Shown: positions 1-8,243 of the stretch, piece by piece
Layout: every line of letters begins with the position of its first letter
How positions within the stretch are numbered: the stretch's first letter is position 1
DNA from: Actinoplanes sp. SE50/110
Lineage (GTDB): Bacteria > Actinomycetota > Actinomycetes > Mycobacteriales > Micromonosporaceae
DNA: 64,000 bases
NCBI RefSeq assembly: GCF_900119315.1
Contig: NZ_LT827010.1
Coordinates: forward strand, 1,068,501-1,132,500
Reading direction: 5' to 3'
Program-made: the position numbers and the translations under genes
Notes under the pieces: generated by a model
Told to the model about the DNA's origin: nothing
The model's database searches: none
The model's input: the letters and a program-made list of their open reading frames with translations, nothing else

Positions 1-1
1 C

Positions 2-1681
2 AACCCGCGGGCCACCTTCTTCGCCTCCGCGTGGAGCGCCCCGGCCTGGATGAAGACCAACAACAGGTTCCTCGGCGAGGTCGCCCTCAAGCCGGGCAGC
101 ACCACCGACTACTACCAGGCCGGCAAGCTGCGCGACGACCGGATCGACGTGTTCGCCCGGTACTACGTCAGGTATCTGCAGGAGTACGCCCGGCTGGGCA
201 TCAGGGTCGACGCGATCACGCTGCTCAACGAGCCGGGCATGGACGTCGTCTACCCCGCCATGGACATCAGCGTCGAGCAGCAGCAGAGACTCGCCGTCGC
301 GATCAAGCGCGAGTTCCGCCGGGCCGGGCTGCGCACCAGCCTCTACGTCCACGACTTCAACTTCTGGGACTGGCGCGACCCGAACAGCACGGCCACCAAG
401 AACTACTACCGGATCCTGAACGACCCGCAGGCCGCGCGGGCTGCCGACGCGATCGCGTTCCACCCGTACTGGGGTGACCCGCAGGTGATGCGCGACGCGT
501 ACCGGCAGACCGGCAAACCGGTGCAGATGACCGAGACCAGCGACCTGTCCCCGTCGACCGTGCTGTCCTACTTCCGGCTCGACGCCAGCAGTTACATCCT
601 CTGGGCGCAGACCACCGACCAGGACGGCGGCACCCTGCACTGGACCGGCGAGCGCAACAACAACGTCGACTGGGACGAGGTCGCCCGGACCAGTAGGTGG
701 CCCGATCGGCTGGTCAAGGTCAACACCATCACCAAGGATTATTCGGTACGCGATGAGCTCTACCAACTGGGCCAGTTCGCCAGGTACCTGACGCCCGCGC
801 ATGTGCGCGTCGAGTCCAGCACCACGGGCCACGGGATCAGCAACGTCGTCTACCGGGACGGGCGGGACTACGTCGCGGTGCTGGGCAACGCCAACGCCAC
901 GGACACCGCCGTGCGGGTGGTGGCCGGCGACGACTCCTTCGTCACCACGGTGCCCGCCGGGGCGTACGCCACCTATCGATGGACCGGCAGCCGGACGGAC
1001 TCGCGGCACAACCGCGCCCCGCTGCTGCCCGGCGTGCCCCCGGTGACCGCCGACCAGTACGCCACCACCCGGATCGCCCTGCATGCGACCGATCCTGATC
1101 ATGACAGGCTGCACTACTACGCGGTCGATCTGCCGGCCGGTGCGAGCGTCGATCCGGACACCGGGGTCCTGACGCTGGACCCGGCAGTGCCCGGCGAGCA
1201 GCAGGTCACCGTCGCGGTCACCGACGGCAAGGCGTACGCCGAGACCACCGTGCACGTCACCGTCGTCCCGCACGGCGCCCCGGTCGGCGCGATCGTCGAG
1301 GCCGAGGCGTACACCGCACAGCACGGCTGGACCGAGGGCGGCGCCGACTTCGTCGAGAGCAACGGCGCGGCCAGCGGCGGCAAGGACGTCGGCTGGACCG
1401 CGCCCGGGAACTGGCTCGCCTACCGCTTCGACGTGCCGGCCGGCCCGCACCGGCTGGAGCTGCGGGTCGCCAACGGCACCGGGGCGGTGGCCACCGGCGC
1501 GATCTCGATCCGGGACGCGTCCGGCGCCGTGCTGGCCGGCGTCTCGGTGCCGGACACCGGCGGCTGGGCGGCATACCAAACGGTGGACGTGCCGGTCTCG
1601 CTGGCTGATGGTGATCAGACGCTTACGGTTTACTGTGAAAGCGGTGGGTTCAACCTGGACTACCTACGGCTGGCCGTGTAG
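2..1681 (+). CDS. Secreted GH30-family glycosidase with Ig-like and CBM6 modules (5' truncated by window edge)
   Basis: The open frame continues upstream of the window, so the signal peptide and N-terminus are missing; 559 residues are visible. The first residues contain SAWSAPAWMKTN, typical of GH30 glucosylceramidase/xylanase barrels. The acid/base Glu is in LLNEPG (codon at 230) and the likely nucleophile Glu is in MTETSD (codon at 533). The barrel and its associated beta-sandwich reach about residue 340, followed by a cadherin/Ig-like segment (about 345-420) and a C-terminal CBM6-type carbohydrate-binding module (about 430-559, with EAEAY near its start and a GGxDVGW-like segment). It probably hydrolyses beta-linked plant or microbial polysaccharide outside the cell. 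The exact substrate (glucuronoxylan, beta-1,6-glucan or galactan) cannot be read from this portion. Confidence 0.88.
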   Translation, partial: NPRATFFASAWSAPAWMKTNNRFLGEVALKPGSTTDYYQAGKLRDDRIDVFARYYVRYLQEYARLGIRVDAITLLNEPGMDVVYPAMDISVEQQQRLAVAIKREFRRAGLRTSLYVHDFNFWDWRDPNSTATKNYYRILNDPQAARAADAIAFHPYWGDPQVMRDAYRQTGKPVQMTETSDLSPSTVLSYFRLDASSYILWAQTTDQDGGTLHWTGERNNNVDWDEVARTSRWPDRLVKVNTITKDYSVRDELYQLGQFARYLTPAHVRVESSTTGHGISNVVYRDGRDYVAVLGNANATDTAVRVVAGDDSFVTTVPAGAYATYRWTGSRTDSRHNRAPLLPGVPPVTADQYATTRIALHATDPDHDRLHYYAVDLPAGASVDPDTGVLTLDPAVPGEQQVTVAVTDGKAYAETTVHVTVVPHGAPVGAIVEAEAYTAQHGWTEGGADFVESNGAASGGKDVGWTAPGNWLAYRFDVPAGPHRLELRVANGTGAVATGAISIRDASGAVLAGVSVPDTGGWAAYQTVDVPVSLADGDQTLTVYCESGGFNLDYLRLAV

Positions 1682-1773
1682 GGGCAGCCAGTCGCCGGGC
1701 TGCCGGAGGCGCGCCACAAGCTCGCCTCCGGCCGCCTCAGAAACCGGGCCGGGTCGTCGGGCCCTGCCTGCGG

Positions 1774-3237
1774 TCAGACCGCGATGGCGGGTAGCGGTGG
1801 CGGGCTGATCGCCGCGCGGCCGGTGAAGCCGCGCCACGCGGCGGCCATCGCCCGGACGCCGGCGGTCAGCGCCGCCGGCTCGGCGACGAACGGAATCCGC
1901 AGGTGATCCGTGCTCGCACCGGACGGATCGAGCGATCCGCCGGGCAGGACCGCGACGCCTTCCCGGAGGGCCGCCTGCGCATACGAGGCCGCGTCCCCGT
2001 GGGGCAGCCGCACCCAGATCGTCTGCCCGCCCCGGGCCGGCTCGAACTGCCACTCCGGCAGGTGTCTCCGCAGCTCAGCGCAGAGGTGATCGTGCCGGGC
2101 GGCGAGTGTCCGGATCCGCTGTCCGGCCAGGTCGTCCAGATTCTCCAGGAGTTCCACGGCCGCCAGCTGGTCCAGCACGCCGCTGCCCAGGTCGATGACC
2201 GCCTTGAGCCGGGCGAGGCGTCCGATCAGGGCCGGCTGTGCCCGCACCCAGCCGATCCGCAGGCCGCCCCACACGACTTTGCTGAGCGACCCCACCGTGA
2301 TCAACTCATCGGCGTCCGGCGCGGCCGCGGCGTCCGGCGCAGCCCTGGCGTCCGGCGCGGTCCGCGCTCGCCGGTCCGGGAACGTCAGGTCTGCCGTCAC
2401 GTCGTCGACGATCAGCGGGACGCCGTGCGCCAGGGCCGCCGCGACGATCGCGCGGCGATTACTTTCGGGCAGGGTGTGGCCGGTCGGGTTGTGGTTGGCG
2501 GGGATCAGATAGGCCAGGGCGGGCTTGCGGGCCAGTGCCGCGGCGTACCCCTCGATCGTGTTTCTGATCGGCACCAGCGCCGCCGCCGACTCTCGGAAGA
2601 TCTCCAGCGCCCCCGGATAGGTCGGCGCCTGCACCAGCACCTCCGCCCCCGGTGCCACCAGCGCCCTGGCCAGCAGTGCCAACCCCTGCTGACCGCCGGT
2701 GGTGATCAGGATCCGGCCCGGTGAGGTGGGCACCCCGCGCGCCGTGTACCGCTCGGCCAGCGCCGCCCGAAGCCGCGGATGCCCGGCCGGGTGATAGCCG
2801 AGATCCGGCCCACCGAGTGCCTCCAGCGCCCCGCGGTAGGCCGCGATGACCTCCGGCGGCGCCGCCAACGGCCCGGCGCAGGCGAACTGCGCCACATGGT
2901 CCGGCGGATCGAGCAGGTGCAGGAAGACCGGGTTGACGGTGGGTTCGGTGGTGTTCGGCGGCTCGGCTCCGGCGCCGGCGACCCAGGTGCCGCTGCCCTG
3001 CCGGCGGACCAGCCGGCCCTCCTGGCGGAGCAGATCGTATGCGGCCACGACCGTCGTCCGGCCGGCCGACAGCGCGGTCGCGAGGGCCCGGTCGGTCGGC
3101 AGCGCGGCGCCGGGCGGCAGGTCGCCGTCGTCGATGAGGGCCCGCAGCCGCCCGGCGAGCAGCAGGTAGAGCGGCCCGCGCCCGGCGGACCATCGGCCGA
3201 GGCGCGCCGCAAGCTCGGCCGGCACGATTGGACTCAT
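1774..3237 (-). CDS. MocR/PdxR-type GntR regulator with aminotransferase domain
   Basis: 487 residues. An N-terminal GntR winged helix (about 20-85, ALPTDRALATALSAGRTTV) is fused to a fold-type I PLP aminotransferase domain. The PLP lysine is in VGSLSKVVWGGLRIGW. MocR proteins use PLP or its adducts as effectors and usually activate vitamin B6 or amino-acid genes and repress themselves. I chose the ATG at 3237; an upstream extension of the frame to 3357 would overlap the divergent gene and lacks family sequence. The divergent gene encodes a PLP-dependent trans-sulfuration enzyme, so that gene is the obvious target. An Ala/Asp/Pro-rich insertion (about 315-335) is lineage-specific. Whether the enzyme domain retains transaminase activity is unknown. 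Confidence 0.9.
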   Translation of the reverse strand: MSPIVPAELAARLGRWSAGRGPLYLLLAGRLRALIDDGDLPPGAALPTDRALATALSAGRTTVVAAYDLLRQEGRLVRRQGSGTWVAGAGAEPPNTTEPTVNPVFLHLLDPPDHVAQFACAGPLAAPPEVIAAYRGALEALGGPDLGYHPAGHPRLRAALAERYTARGVPTSPGRILITTGGQQGLALLARALVAPGAEVLVQAPTYPGALEIFRESAAALVPIRNTIEGYAAALARKPALAYLIPANHNPTGHTLPESNRRAIVAAALAHGVPLIVDDVTADLTFPDRRARTAPDARAAPDAAAAPDADELITVGSLSKVVWGGLRIGWVRAQPALIGRLARLKAVIDLGSGVLDQLAAVELLENLDDLAGQRIRTLAARHDHLCAELRRHLPEWQFEPARGGQTIWVRLPHGDAASYAQAALREGVAVLPGGSLDPSGASTDHLRIPFVAEPAALTAGVRAMAAAWRGFTGRAAISPPPLPAIAV

Positions 3238-3262
3238 TGGCGAACCAATATAGCGGCATTGG
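3227..3262. promoter_or_regulatory. ATTGG/CCAAT repeat cluster at the mocR start and divergent promoter
   Basis: The pentamer ATTGG occurs at 3227-3231, 3236-3240 and 3258-3262, and its inverse CCAAT at 3245-3249. The inner pair forms ATTGG-CGAA-CCAAT. The cluster straddles the MocR start codon and lies 40 to 75 bp upstream of the trans-sulfuration gene. MocR-family regulators bind repeated short boxes in divergent promoters, so this is a plausible operator. That assignment is inference. Confidence 0.4.
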
Positions 3263-3301
3263 CCCTCGACCGCGCCACCCCGCGGTCCGCAGCATCGAGA
3301 T

Positions 3302-4465
3302 ATGCATCCGGAAACCCGCTTGATCCACCTCAAGGCACCGGTTCCGCAGGGCAGCACCCCGCTGGCCGTGCCGATCTACCAGACCTCCTCGTTCGCCTTC
3401 GACGACCCGGAGCTGATCGCCGACGGGCTGCACCATCCCGATCGCGCCTACGCGTACTCCCGCTTCGCGAACCCGACCGTCCGCGCCCTGGAGAACGCGA
3501 TCACCGACCTGGAGGGCGGCGCCGCCGCGATCGCCACCAGCTCCGGGATGGGTGCGATCACCCTGCTGCTGCACGGCCTGCTGAGTGCGGGCGACCACGT
3601 GATCGTCCAGCGCGACGTCTACGGCGGCACGCACGCGCAGCTCGGTGATCTGGCCGCGCGCTTCGGCATCGAGGTGACCCGGATCGGCGGCCACGACCCG
3701 GCGGAACTGCGGGCCGCGCTGACGCCGCGGACCCGGGTGCTCTACCTGGAGACGATCGCGAACCCCACCGGCCACGTCAGCGACCTGCCCACGCTGGCCC
3801 CGATCGCCCGGGACGCCGGGGTGCTGACCGTGGTCGACAACACGTTCGCCTCGCCGATCTTCTGCCGTCCGATCGAGCACGGCGCCGACGTCGTGGTCCA
3901 CTCGGTCACCAAGTTCCTGGGCGGTCACTCGGACGTCACCGGTGGCCTGGCCGTCTTCGCCGACCGGGCGCTGTACGAGCGGGTCTGGGAGCAGTCGGTC
4001 GAGTTCGGCGCCACCGCCGACCCGTTCGCCGCCTGGCTGACCCTGCGTGGCCTGCACACCCTCGGTCTGCGGATGGACCGGCACGCCGCCAACACCGCCC
4101 GGGTCGCCACCTGGCTCGCCGCCCACCCCGCCGTCGAGGCGGTCCGCTGGACCGGCGACCCGTCGCACCCCAGTCACGCCGTCGCCAGCCGGTTCGTGCA
4201 GGGCTTCACCGGTGCCTTCTGCTTCGACCTGGACGGTGGCCACGACGCCGGCGTCCGGCTGATGAGCCGCCTGACGGTGATCCGGGCGGCCGCCTCGCTG
4301 GGCAGCACCCAATCGCTGATCCTGCACCCGGCCAGCACCACGCACCGCCAATTGACCCCGGATCAATTGCGGGAATCACACCTAAGCCCCGGAACCGTCC
4401 GAATCGCCATCGGTATCGAACATCCGGACGACCTGGTGGCCGACCTGGAACAGGCGCTCGGATGA
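3302..4465 (+). CDS. Cys/Met-metabolism PLP enzyme (cystathionine gamma-synthase/lyase family)
   Basis: 387 residues, the family's usual length. The PLP lysine is in SVTKFLGGHSD (about 200-210). YSRFANPTV near residue 55 and the phosphate-binding SSGMGAIT segment (about 80) are conserved. These enzymes perform gamma-elimination or gamma-replacement on homoserine esters, cystathionine or methionine. The motifs do not distinguish cystathionine gamma-synthase, gamma-lyase, methionine gamma-lyase or O-acetylhomoserine sulfhydrylase. It is divergent from a MocR regulator and separated by about 65 bp carrying ATTGG repeats, which suggests PLP- or amino-acid-responsive control. The ATG at 3302 begins MHPETRLIHL, a standard N-terminus for the family. 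Confidence 0.9.
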   Translation: MHPETRLIHLKAPVPQGSTPLAVPIYQTSSFAFDDPELIADGLHHPDRAYAYSRFANPTVRALENAITDLEGGAAAIATSSGMGAITLLLHGLLSAGDHVIVQRDVYGGTHAQLGDLAARFGIEVTRIGGHDPAELRAALTPRTRVLYLETIANPTGHVSDLPTLAPIARDAGVLTVVDNTFASPIFCRPIEHGADVVVHSVTKFLGGHSDVTGGLAVFADRALYERVWEQSVEFGATADPFAAWLTLRGLHTLGLRMDRHAANTARVATWLAAHPAVEAVRWTGDPSHPSHAVASRFVQGFTGAFCFDLDGGHDAGVRLMSRLTVIRAAASLGSTQSLILHPASTTHRQLTPDQLRESHLSPGTVRIAIGIEHPDDLVADLEQALG

Positions 4466-4512
4466 TCTCGTGACGACAGGAAAATAGCTGTTAACCAATG
4501 AGGCCTTTTGCG

Positions 4513-4541
4513 GATGATCCAGTGTGGATATCGTGATCATC
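4513..4541. promoter_or_regulatory. Spaced inverted repeat upstream of the pathogen-related-like gene
   Basis: GATGATC (4513-4519) and GATCATC (4535-4541) form a 7-bp inverted repeat with a 15-bp spacer containing TGGATATC. It lies about 75-100 bp upstream of the TTG start at 4615. Arm and spacer lengths suit a dimeric regulator, but no partner is known. Confidence 0.3.
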
Positions 4542-4614
4542 GTTTGTGGACTACGGGGGGTAATCAAGGTGCGACGCCTGGAGGGCCCCCGCCCCCTCGT
4601 TGGAAGGATCACCC

Positions 4615-5250
4615 TTGACTGAGACCCCGTTGTGGCTGCAGGGCCGCGCTGCTGTCATCGAGGCCGCCGACCCGTCGGAGTTCCGGCACGGCACCCCTGA
4701 CTACCACCTGTCGGCTGTCGTGATGCCCGGGCAGCGCACCACGGAGCACGCCCCCGGTTCCCTCGAGGCCATCGTCGAGACGATCGTCCAGGTCTTCGAG
4801 ATGGAGGTCTCGCACAAGAAGGACCCGAAGACGTGGGTCTCGATGGTGTCCGAGCACTTCCGCACCAACGTCAACGGCGGCGGCTGGGCCTCGTCCCAGG
4901 ACATCGCGGACCAGGGCAGCTACAACATCCTGATCGGCGACAGCGTCTTCTACAAGCCGGAGTCCTTCGACGGCCAGCACGACGTCTTCCACGGCGCCTT
5001 CCCGAACGGCTTCTACTGGGAGGTCCTCGAGGTCCTCAGCCCCCCGCCGGTGGTCACCTTCAAATGGCGCCACTGGGGTTCTTTCGACGGCGAGTACAAC
5101 GGCCACCAGCCGAACGGCAAGACCATCGAGATGTTCGGCATGAGCGTCGCCAAGGTCAACGACGACCTGAAACTCCTCGAGGTCGAGCACTACTACGACC
5201 CGAACGCCTTCCTCGGCAAGCTGACGGGCGGCTGCCCGGTCGTCCACTGA
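4615..5250 (+). CDS. Homologue of plant pathogen-related protein (SnoaL/NTF2-like fold)
   Basis: 211 residues. From memory of the plant (barley-type) pathogen-related protein family, the segments RHGTPDY, EMEVSHK, GSYNILI, HDVFHGAFPNGFYWEVL, the FKWRHWG block and VEHYYDP match in order. The family has a SnoaL-like fold and no established biochemical activity, so none is claimed here. The TTG at 4615 is preferred over the in-frame TTG at 4600 because GGAAGG (4602-4607) lies 7 nt upstream of it. There is no signal peptide or membrane segment, so it is probably cytosolic. It is monocistronic: its own upstream region comes first and a strong terminator follows directly. Confidence 0.82.
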   Translation: MTETPLWLQGRAAVIEAADPSEFRHGTPDYHLSAVVMPGQRTTEHAPGSLEAIVETIVQVFEMEVSHKKDPKTWVSMVSEHFRTNVNGGGWASSQDIADQGSYNILIGDSVFYKPESFDGQHDVFHGAFPNGFYWEVLEVLSPPPVVTFKWRHWGSFDGEYNGHQPNGKTIEMFGMSVAKVNDDLKLLEVEHYYDPNAFLGKLTGGCPVVH

Positions 5251-5260
5251 CCCGATAGCC

Positions 5261-5299
5261 GAATCCGGCGCCGGAATCCCTCCGGCGCCGGATTCTTTC
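5261..5299 (+). terminator. Intrinsic terminator, 15-bp perfect stem
   Basis: The left arm 5261-5275 (GAATCCGGCGCCGGA) pairs perfectly with 5281-5295 around a 5-nt loop, followed by TTTCG. It starts 10 bp after the stop codon of the pathogen-related-like gene. Confidence 0.85.
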
Positions 5300-5405
5300 G
5301 ACCGACACCACAACAAAGATGAAGAGCGACACTCAACACCAAAAACCGCGACCCCGCGCCTCGCTGCTATGGCAAGTGGTGGGTGAGCGGAGGGGATTTG
5401 TCGGG

Positions 5406-6650
5406 TTAGTCCTTCGCCGGGGCGAGTCCGGTCGAGGACAGGACTTCGGTCTCTTCGTCCTCGACGTTCTTGGCGGAGAACAGCACCGTCCTGTCATCCG
5501 AGTCCGGCTCGCTCTTTGCGGCGGACGAGCTCGGCGCAGTCGTGCCACCCGGCGTGGTTGCCGAGTTTGGGGTGGCGGCCGGCAGGGGCTTCACCATTGC
5601 GGCGGCTGGGGTGGTGGACGGGTTTGCGGCCGCGGCCGGTGTGGCGGCAGCGGCGGGCTTGGCGGCGGCGGCCGGTGTGGCGGCGGGCTTGGCAGCGGCA
5701 GTCAGGGTGACGGTTTTCTCGTCAGAGAGGTCACTGACGGGCGGTCGAGCGTCCGATTTTTCGGCCCCGGCGGTAATAGCCGAATTAGTGGTAATACCGG
5801 ATTTATTAGATTTAGGCGCGGTGGTGGCCGCGGCAAAGGTCACGGTCGCGTCGTCCGAGGCCGCGCGAACGCTGCCGACTGAAGGAGTCGTCGGGTCGCC
5901 GGCGGTCGCGGGGACCGCAGGCTCGCCGGCGGGGGTGGGGAGCTGCGGGGTGGCTGACGGCGTACCCAGCAATCGGGTTTTGTCGTCCTGAGGGGCGACG
6001 GTCCGCGGCGAAGGAACGATCTTGGGGATGGCGGTCTGCGGTGCCGCGGTCTGCGGTGCGGCAGGCCGTGCGGAAACGGCCGCCGGGGGCGGGATGATCT
6101 GGGTGGCGGCGGCCGGCGGGGCCGGGTGGCGGGACGGCGCCGGCCCGCTGGTGCGCAGCACGGTCGTCTCGATGGCCGCGACGTTGTCGCCGGCGACCCT
6201 GGCCGAGCCGCGGAACCGGCCGATCTCGCCGATGATCGGCAGCACCGGCGGCTCGTAGCGGGCCCATCGCCGGGCGCTCAGCGCGGTGCACAGCAGTGGC
6301 ACGGCGAGCAGGGCGGCGAGGCCGTAGGCCGGGCGGCTCAGGTCGAAGCCGTCCTTGACGACGGCGGCCGGCCAGATTCCGGCGTAGGACTTCGGGGCAG
6401 TCCAGGCCCACCAGGTGGTGCCCATGTAGGCGGCGCCGGCGAGGGTGGGGCCGGCCGGGGAGATCGGGGACAGGATCATGATGCCGTAGAGGACTCCGGC
6501 GAAGATCAGCAGCAACAGGCCGCTCAGCGACTCGGCGGTGAAGAAATCCCGGCCACGGCTGGTCAGGTCGTGGGTGAAGCCGACGCCGGCGAGGATCCAG
6601 GCGGCGGGGGCGAGCACGAGTGCGTAAACGATCGACCGGAGGTGGCGCAT
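5406..6650 (-). CDS. Membrane protein with long Ala/Pro/Thr-rich C-terminal tail
   Basis: 414 residues. The N-terminal 150 residues hold about four hydrophobic segments (for example YALVLAPAAWILAGVGF, LSGLLLLIFAGVLYGIMIL and AYGLAALLAVPLLCTAL) with an aromatic loop MGTTWWAWTAPKSY. From about residue 170 to the end the protein is low-complexity Ala/Pro/Thr/Lys with repeated AAAAKPAAAATP-like blocks and scattered acidic patches. The ATG at 6650 directly precedes MRHLRSIVYALVLAP. The layout matches uncharacterised actinobacterial membrane proteins with disordered cytoplasmic tails; no function is assigned. It is divergent from the thioesterase gene. Confidence 0.7.
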   Translation of the reverse strand: MRHLRSIVYALVLAPAAWILAGVGFTHDLTSRGRDFFTAESLSGLLLLIFAGVLYGIMILSPISPAGPTLAGAAYMGTTWWAWTAPKSYAGIWPAAVVKDGFDLSRPAYGLAALLAVPLLCTALSARRWARYEPPVLPIIGEIGRFRGSARVAGDNVAAIETTVLRTSGPAPSRHPAPPAAATQIIPPPAAVSARPAAPQTAAPQTAIPKIVPSPRTVAPQDDKTRLLGTPSATPQLPTPAGEPAVPATAGDPTTPSVGSVRAASDDATVTFAAATTAPKSNKSGITTNSAITAGAEKSDARPPVSDLSDEKTVTLTAAAKPAATPAAAAKPAAAATPAAAANPSTTPAAAMVKPLPAATPNSATTPGGTTAPSSSAAKSEPDSDDRTVLFSAKNVEDEETEVLSSTGLAPAKD

Positions 6651-6782
6651 GGTCCGGCACGGTACCTCGCACCGGCAACGCCTGACCAAATCCGGACGGT
6701 CGGGAGGTGTCGCGGTAGGGCATGCGTCACCGGTGTGCCGCGCCCGGGAATCCGCCGCTCGGCGCGCCGTAAGGTGCCTGCT

Positions 6783-7325
6783 GTGGAAGATCAGCTACCG
6801 GGGCGCCCCGTGGAACTCAGCCGGGTGACGCTCAGCAGGATCATGACCGCGGTGGACGTCAATCTCTACGGCACCGTGCACGGCGGCGTGCTGATGAAGT
6901 TCGTCGACGACGTGGCCGGCGCGGCGGCGGCCCGGCACAGCGGCGGGACCGCGGTGACCGCCGCGATCGACGAGATCGTCTTCCTGGAGCCGGTCCGGGT
7001 CGGTGACCTGGTGCACGCGTACGCGCAGGTGAACTGGACCGGCAAGAGTTCGATGGAGGTCGGCGTGAAGGTGACCGCCGAGCGCTGGGACGTGGTCGGC
7101 GCCACCCCGCTGCCGGTCGCCACCGCCTATCTGGTGTTCGTGGCGGTCGATGTGGCCGGCAAGCCGCGGGCCGTGCCGCCGGTACTGTCCGAGGATCCGG
7201 ACGACCGGCGCCGCTTCCGGGAGGCGGAAATCCGTCGCGATCACCGCCTCGCCCGCCGCACCGCGATCCAGAAGGCCCGCCTGACGGAGAGCCAGGACCC
7301 GGTCACACCGCCAGGACGAGACTGA
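6783..7325 (+). CDS. Hotdog-fold acyl-CoA thioesterase (cytosolic YciA/BACH-like)
   Basis: 180 residues. The hotdog signature is clear: VNLYGTVHGGVLMKFVDDVAGAA with the HGG segment, then AAIDEIVFLEPVRVGDLVHAYAQV and GVKVTAE. Such enzymes hydrolyse acyl-CoA thioesters to free acid and CoA. A basic tail (DDRRRFREAEIRRDHRLARR) is typical of actinobacterial members. The GTG at 6783 gives the N-terminus MEDQLPGRPVELSRV. Its 3' end overlaps the convergent TIGR03089 gene by 23 bp. Confidence 0.88.
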   Translation: MEDQLPGRPVELSRVTLSRIMTAVDVNLYGTVHGGVLMKFVDDVAGAAAARHSGGTAVTAAIDEIVFLEPVRVGDLVHAYAQVNWTGKSSMEVGVKVTAERWDVVGATPLPVATAYLVFVAVDVAGKPRAVPPVLSEDPDDRRRFREAEIRRDHRLARRTAIQKARLTESQDPVTPPGRD

Positions 7326-8040
7326 CCTTCTCCGCGGTGGCCCGGGCGTCCAGCCGGCTCTCGTCCAGGTTGGCGCAGAGCACCGCGGAGGCCCCGGCCA
7401 CCAGCGGCGCGAGCAGCCAGTCCACCGGATCGGGGTGGATGGTGACGTCGATCAGCACCCGGTCGCCGGCGCCGAAGCCGAGCTGGGTGGCCCGGTCTTC
7501 GGCGGCGGCCAGCACGTCCGCGTGGCTGAGTTCGATCGGGCCGGCGAACGCCCGGTCGGCCGGCGCCACCGGCTGGCCGCGGAAGTGGTCGCCGTGGTTG
7601 CGCACCTCGGTGACGAAGTCGGCGTATCCGGCCGGGACCTCGCGCAGCGGCATGGCGAGCGGCAGCAGGCCGGTGGCGTACCGGTCCGCGGTGGACCAGG
7701 TGGCCGCCCGCTCGACCCGATCGGGGGTGGTGAACAGCGCCTCCACCGGCTGCGGGTCGCCGCCCAGGTCGGCCAGGTCGGCGGCGAGCCCGGCGGCCGA
7801 CACGCCGAGCAGGATGGCCGCGGTCTGCCAGTGCGGCGGCAGCAGCAGTGCGACGCTGTCGCCGTGGCCCAGGCCGACCCCGTCGACCAGCAGGTTCGCC
7901 GTTTTGGACACCCAGTTGTCCAGGGTGGCGCCGGAGAGTTCGGCACGGTCGCCGGTGGCGTCGTCATACCAGGTGAGCAGGGGTGCGGCCGGGTCCCGCC
8001 GGACCGCCTCCGCGAACGCCTGCGGAATCGTGGTGTTCAT
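7303..8040 (-). CDS. TIGR03089-family protein (truncated AMP-binding enzyme-like)
   Basis: 245 residues. It resembles the N-terminal half of an adenylate-forming (acyl-CoA synthetase-like) enzyme, with a PLLTWYDDATGDRAELSG start, a LGHGDSVALLLPPHWQTAA block and a VLIDVTIHPDPVDWLLAPLVAGASAVLC block. It lacks the ATP-binding P-loop and the C-terminal lid of true synthetases. TIGR03089 proteins are actinobacterial, of unknown function, and often sit near cell-envelope glycosylation genes, as here. The ATG at 8040 is preferred over 8049. Confidence 0.8.
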   Translation of the reverse strand: MNTTIPQAFAEAVRRDPAAPLLTWYDDATGDRAELSGATLDNWVSKTANLLVDGVGLGHGDSVALLLPPHWQTAAILLGVSAAGLAADLADLGGDPQPVEALFTTPDRVERAATWSTADRYATGLLPLAMPLREVPAGYADFVTEVRNHGDHFRGQPVAPADRAFAGPIELSHADVLAAAEDRATQLGFGAGDRVLIDVTIHPDPVDWLLAPLVAGASAVLCANLDESRLDARATAEKVSLVLAV

Positions 8041-8243
8041 CGTCCCCAACCCTAGGTCGTCACTCAGAGTGATCGCATCGGTGCGTCTTTCCGGCGTCGA
8101 TTACGGCAACGTACGGCAACCACCGGCGTCGCGGACACTCTCCGGAAGCATTCCCGGCGTAGTCTCGGGAGGGACGCCGCCACCCCGGGGCGTCCATGCC
8201 CCACCGCAGCATCGGTACGTCGAAACCGCCAAGGAGATGCCTC

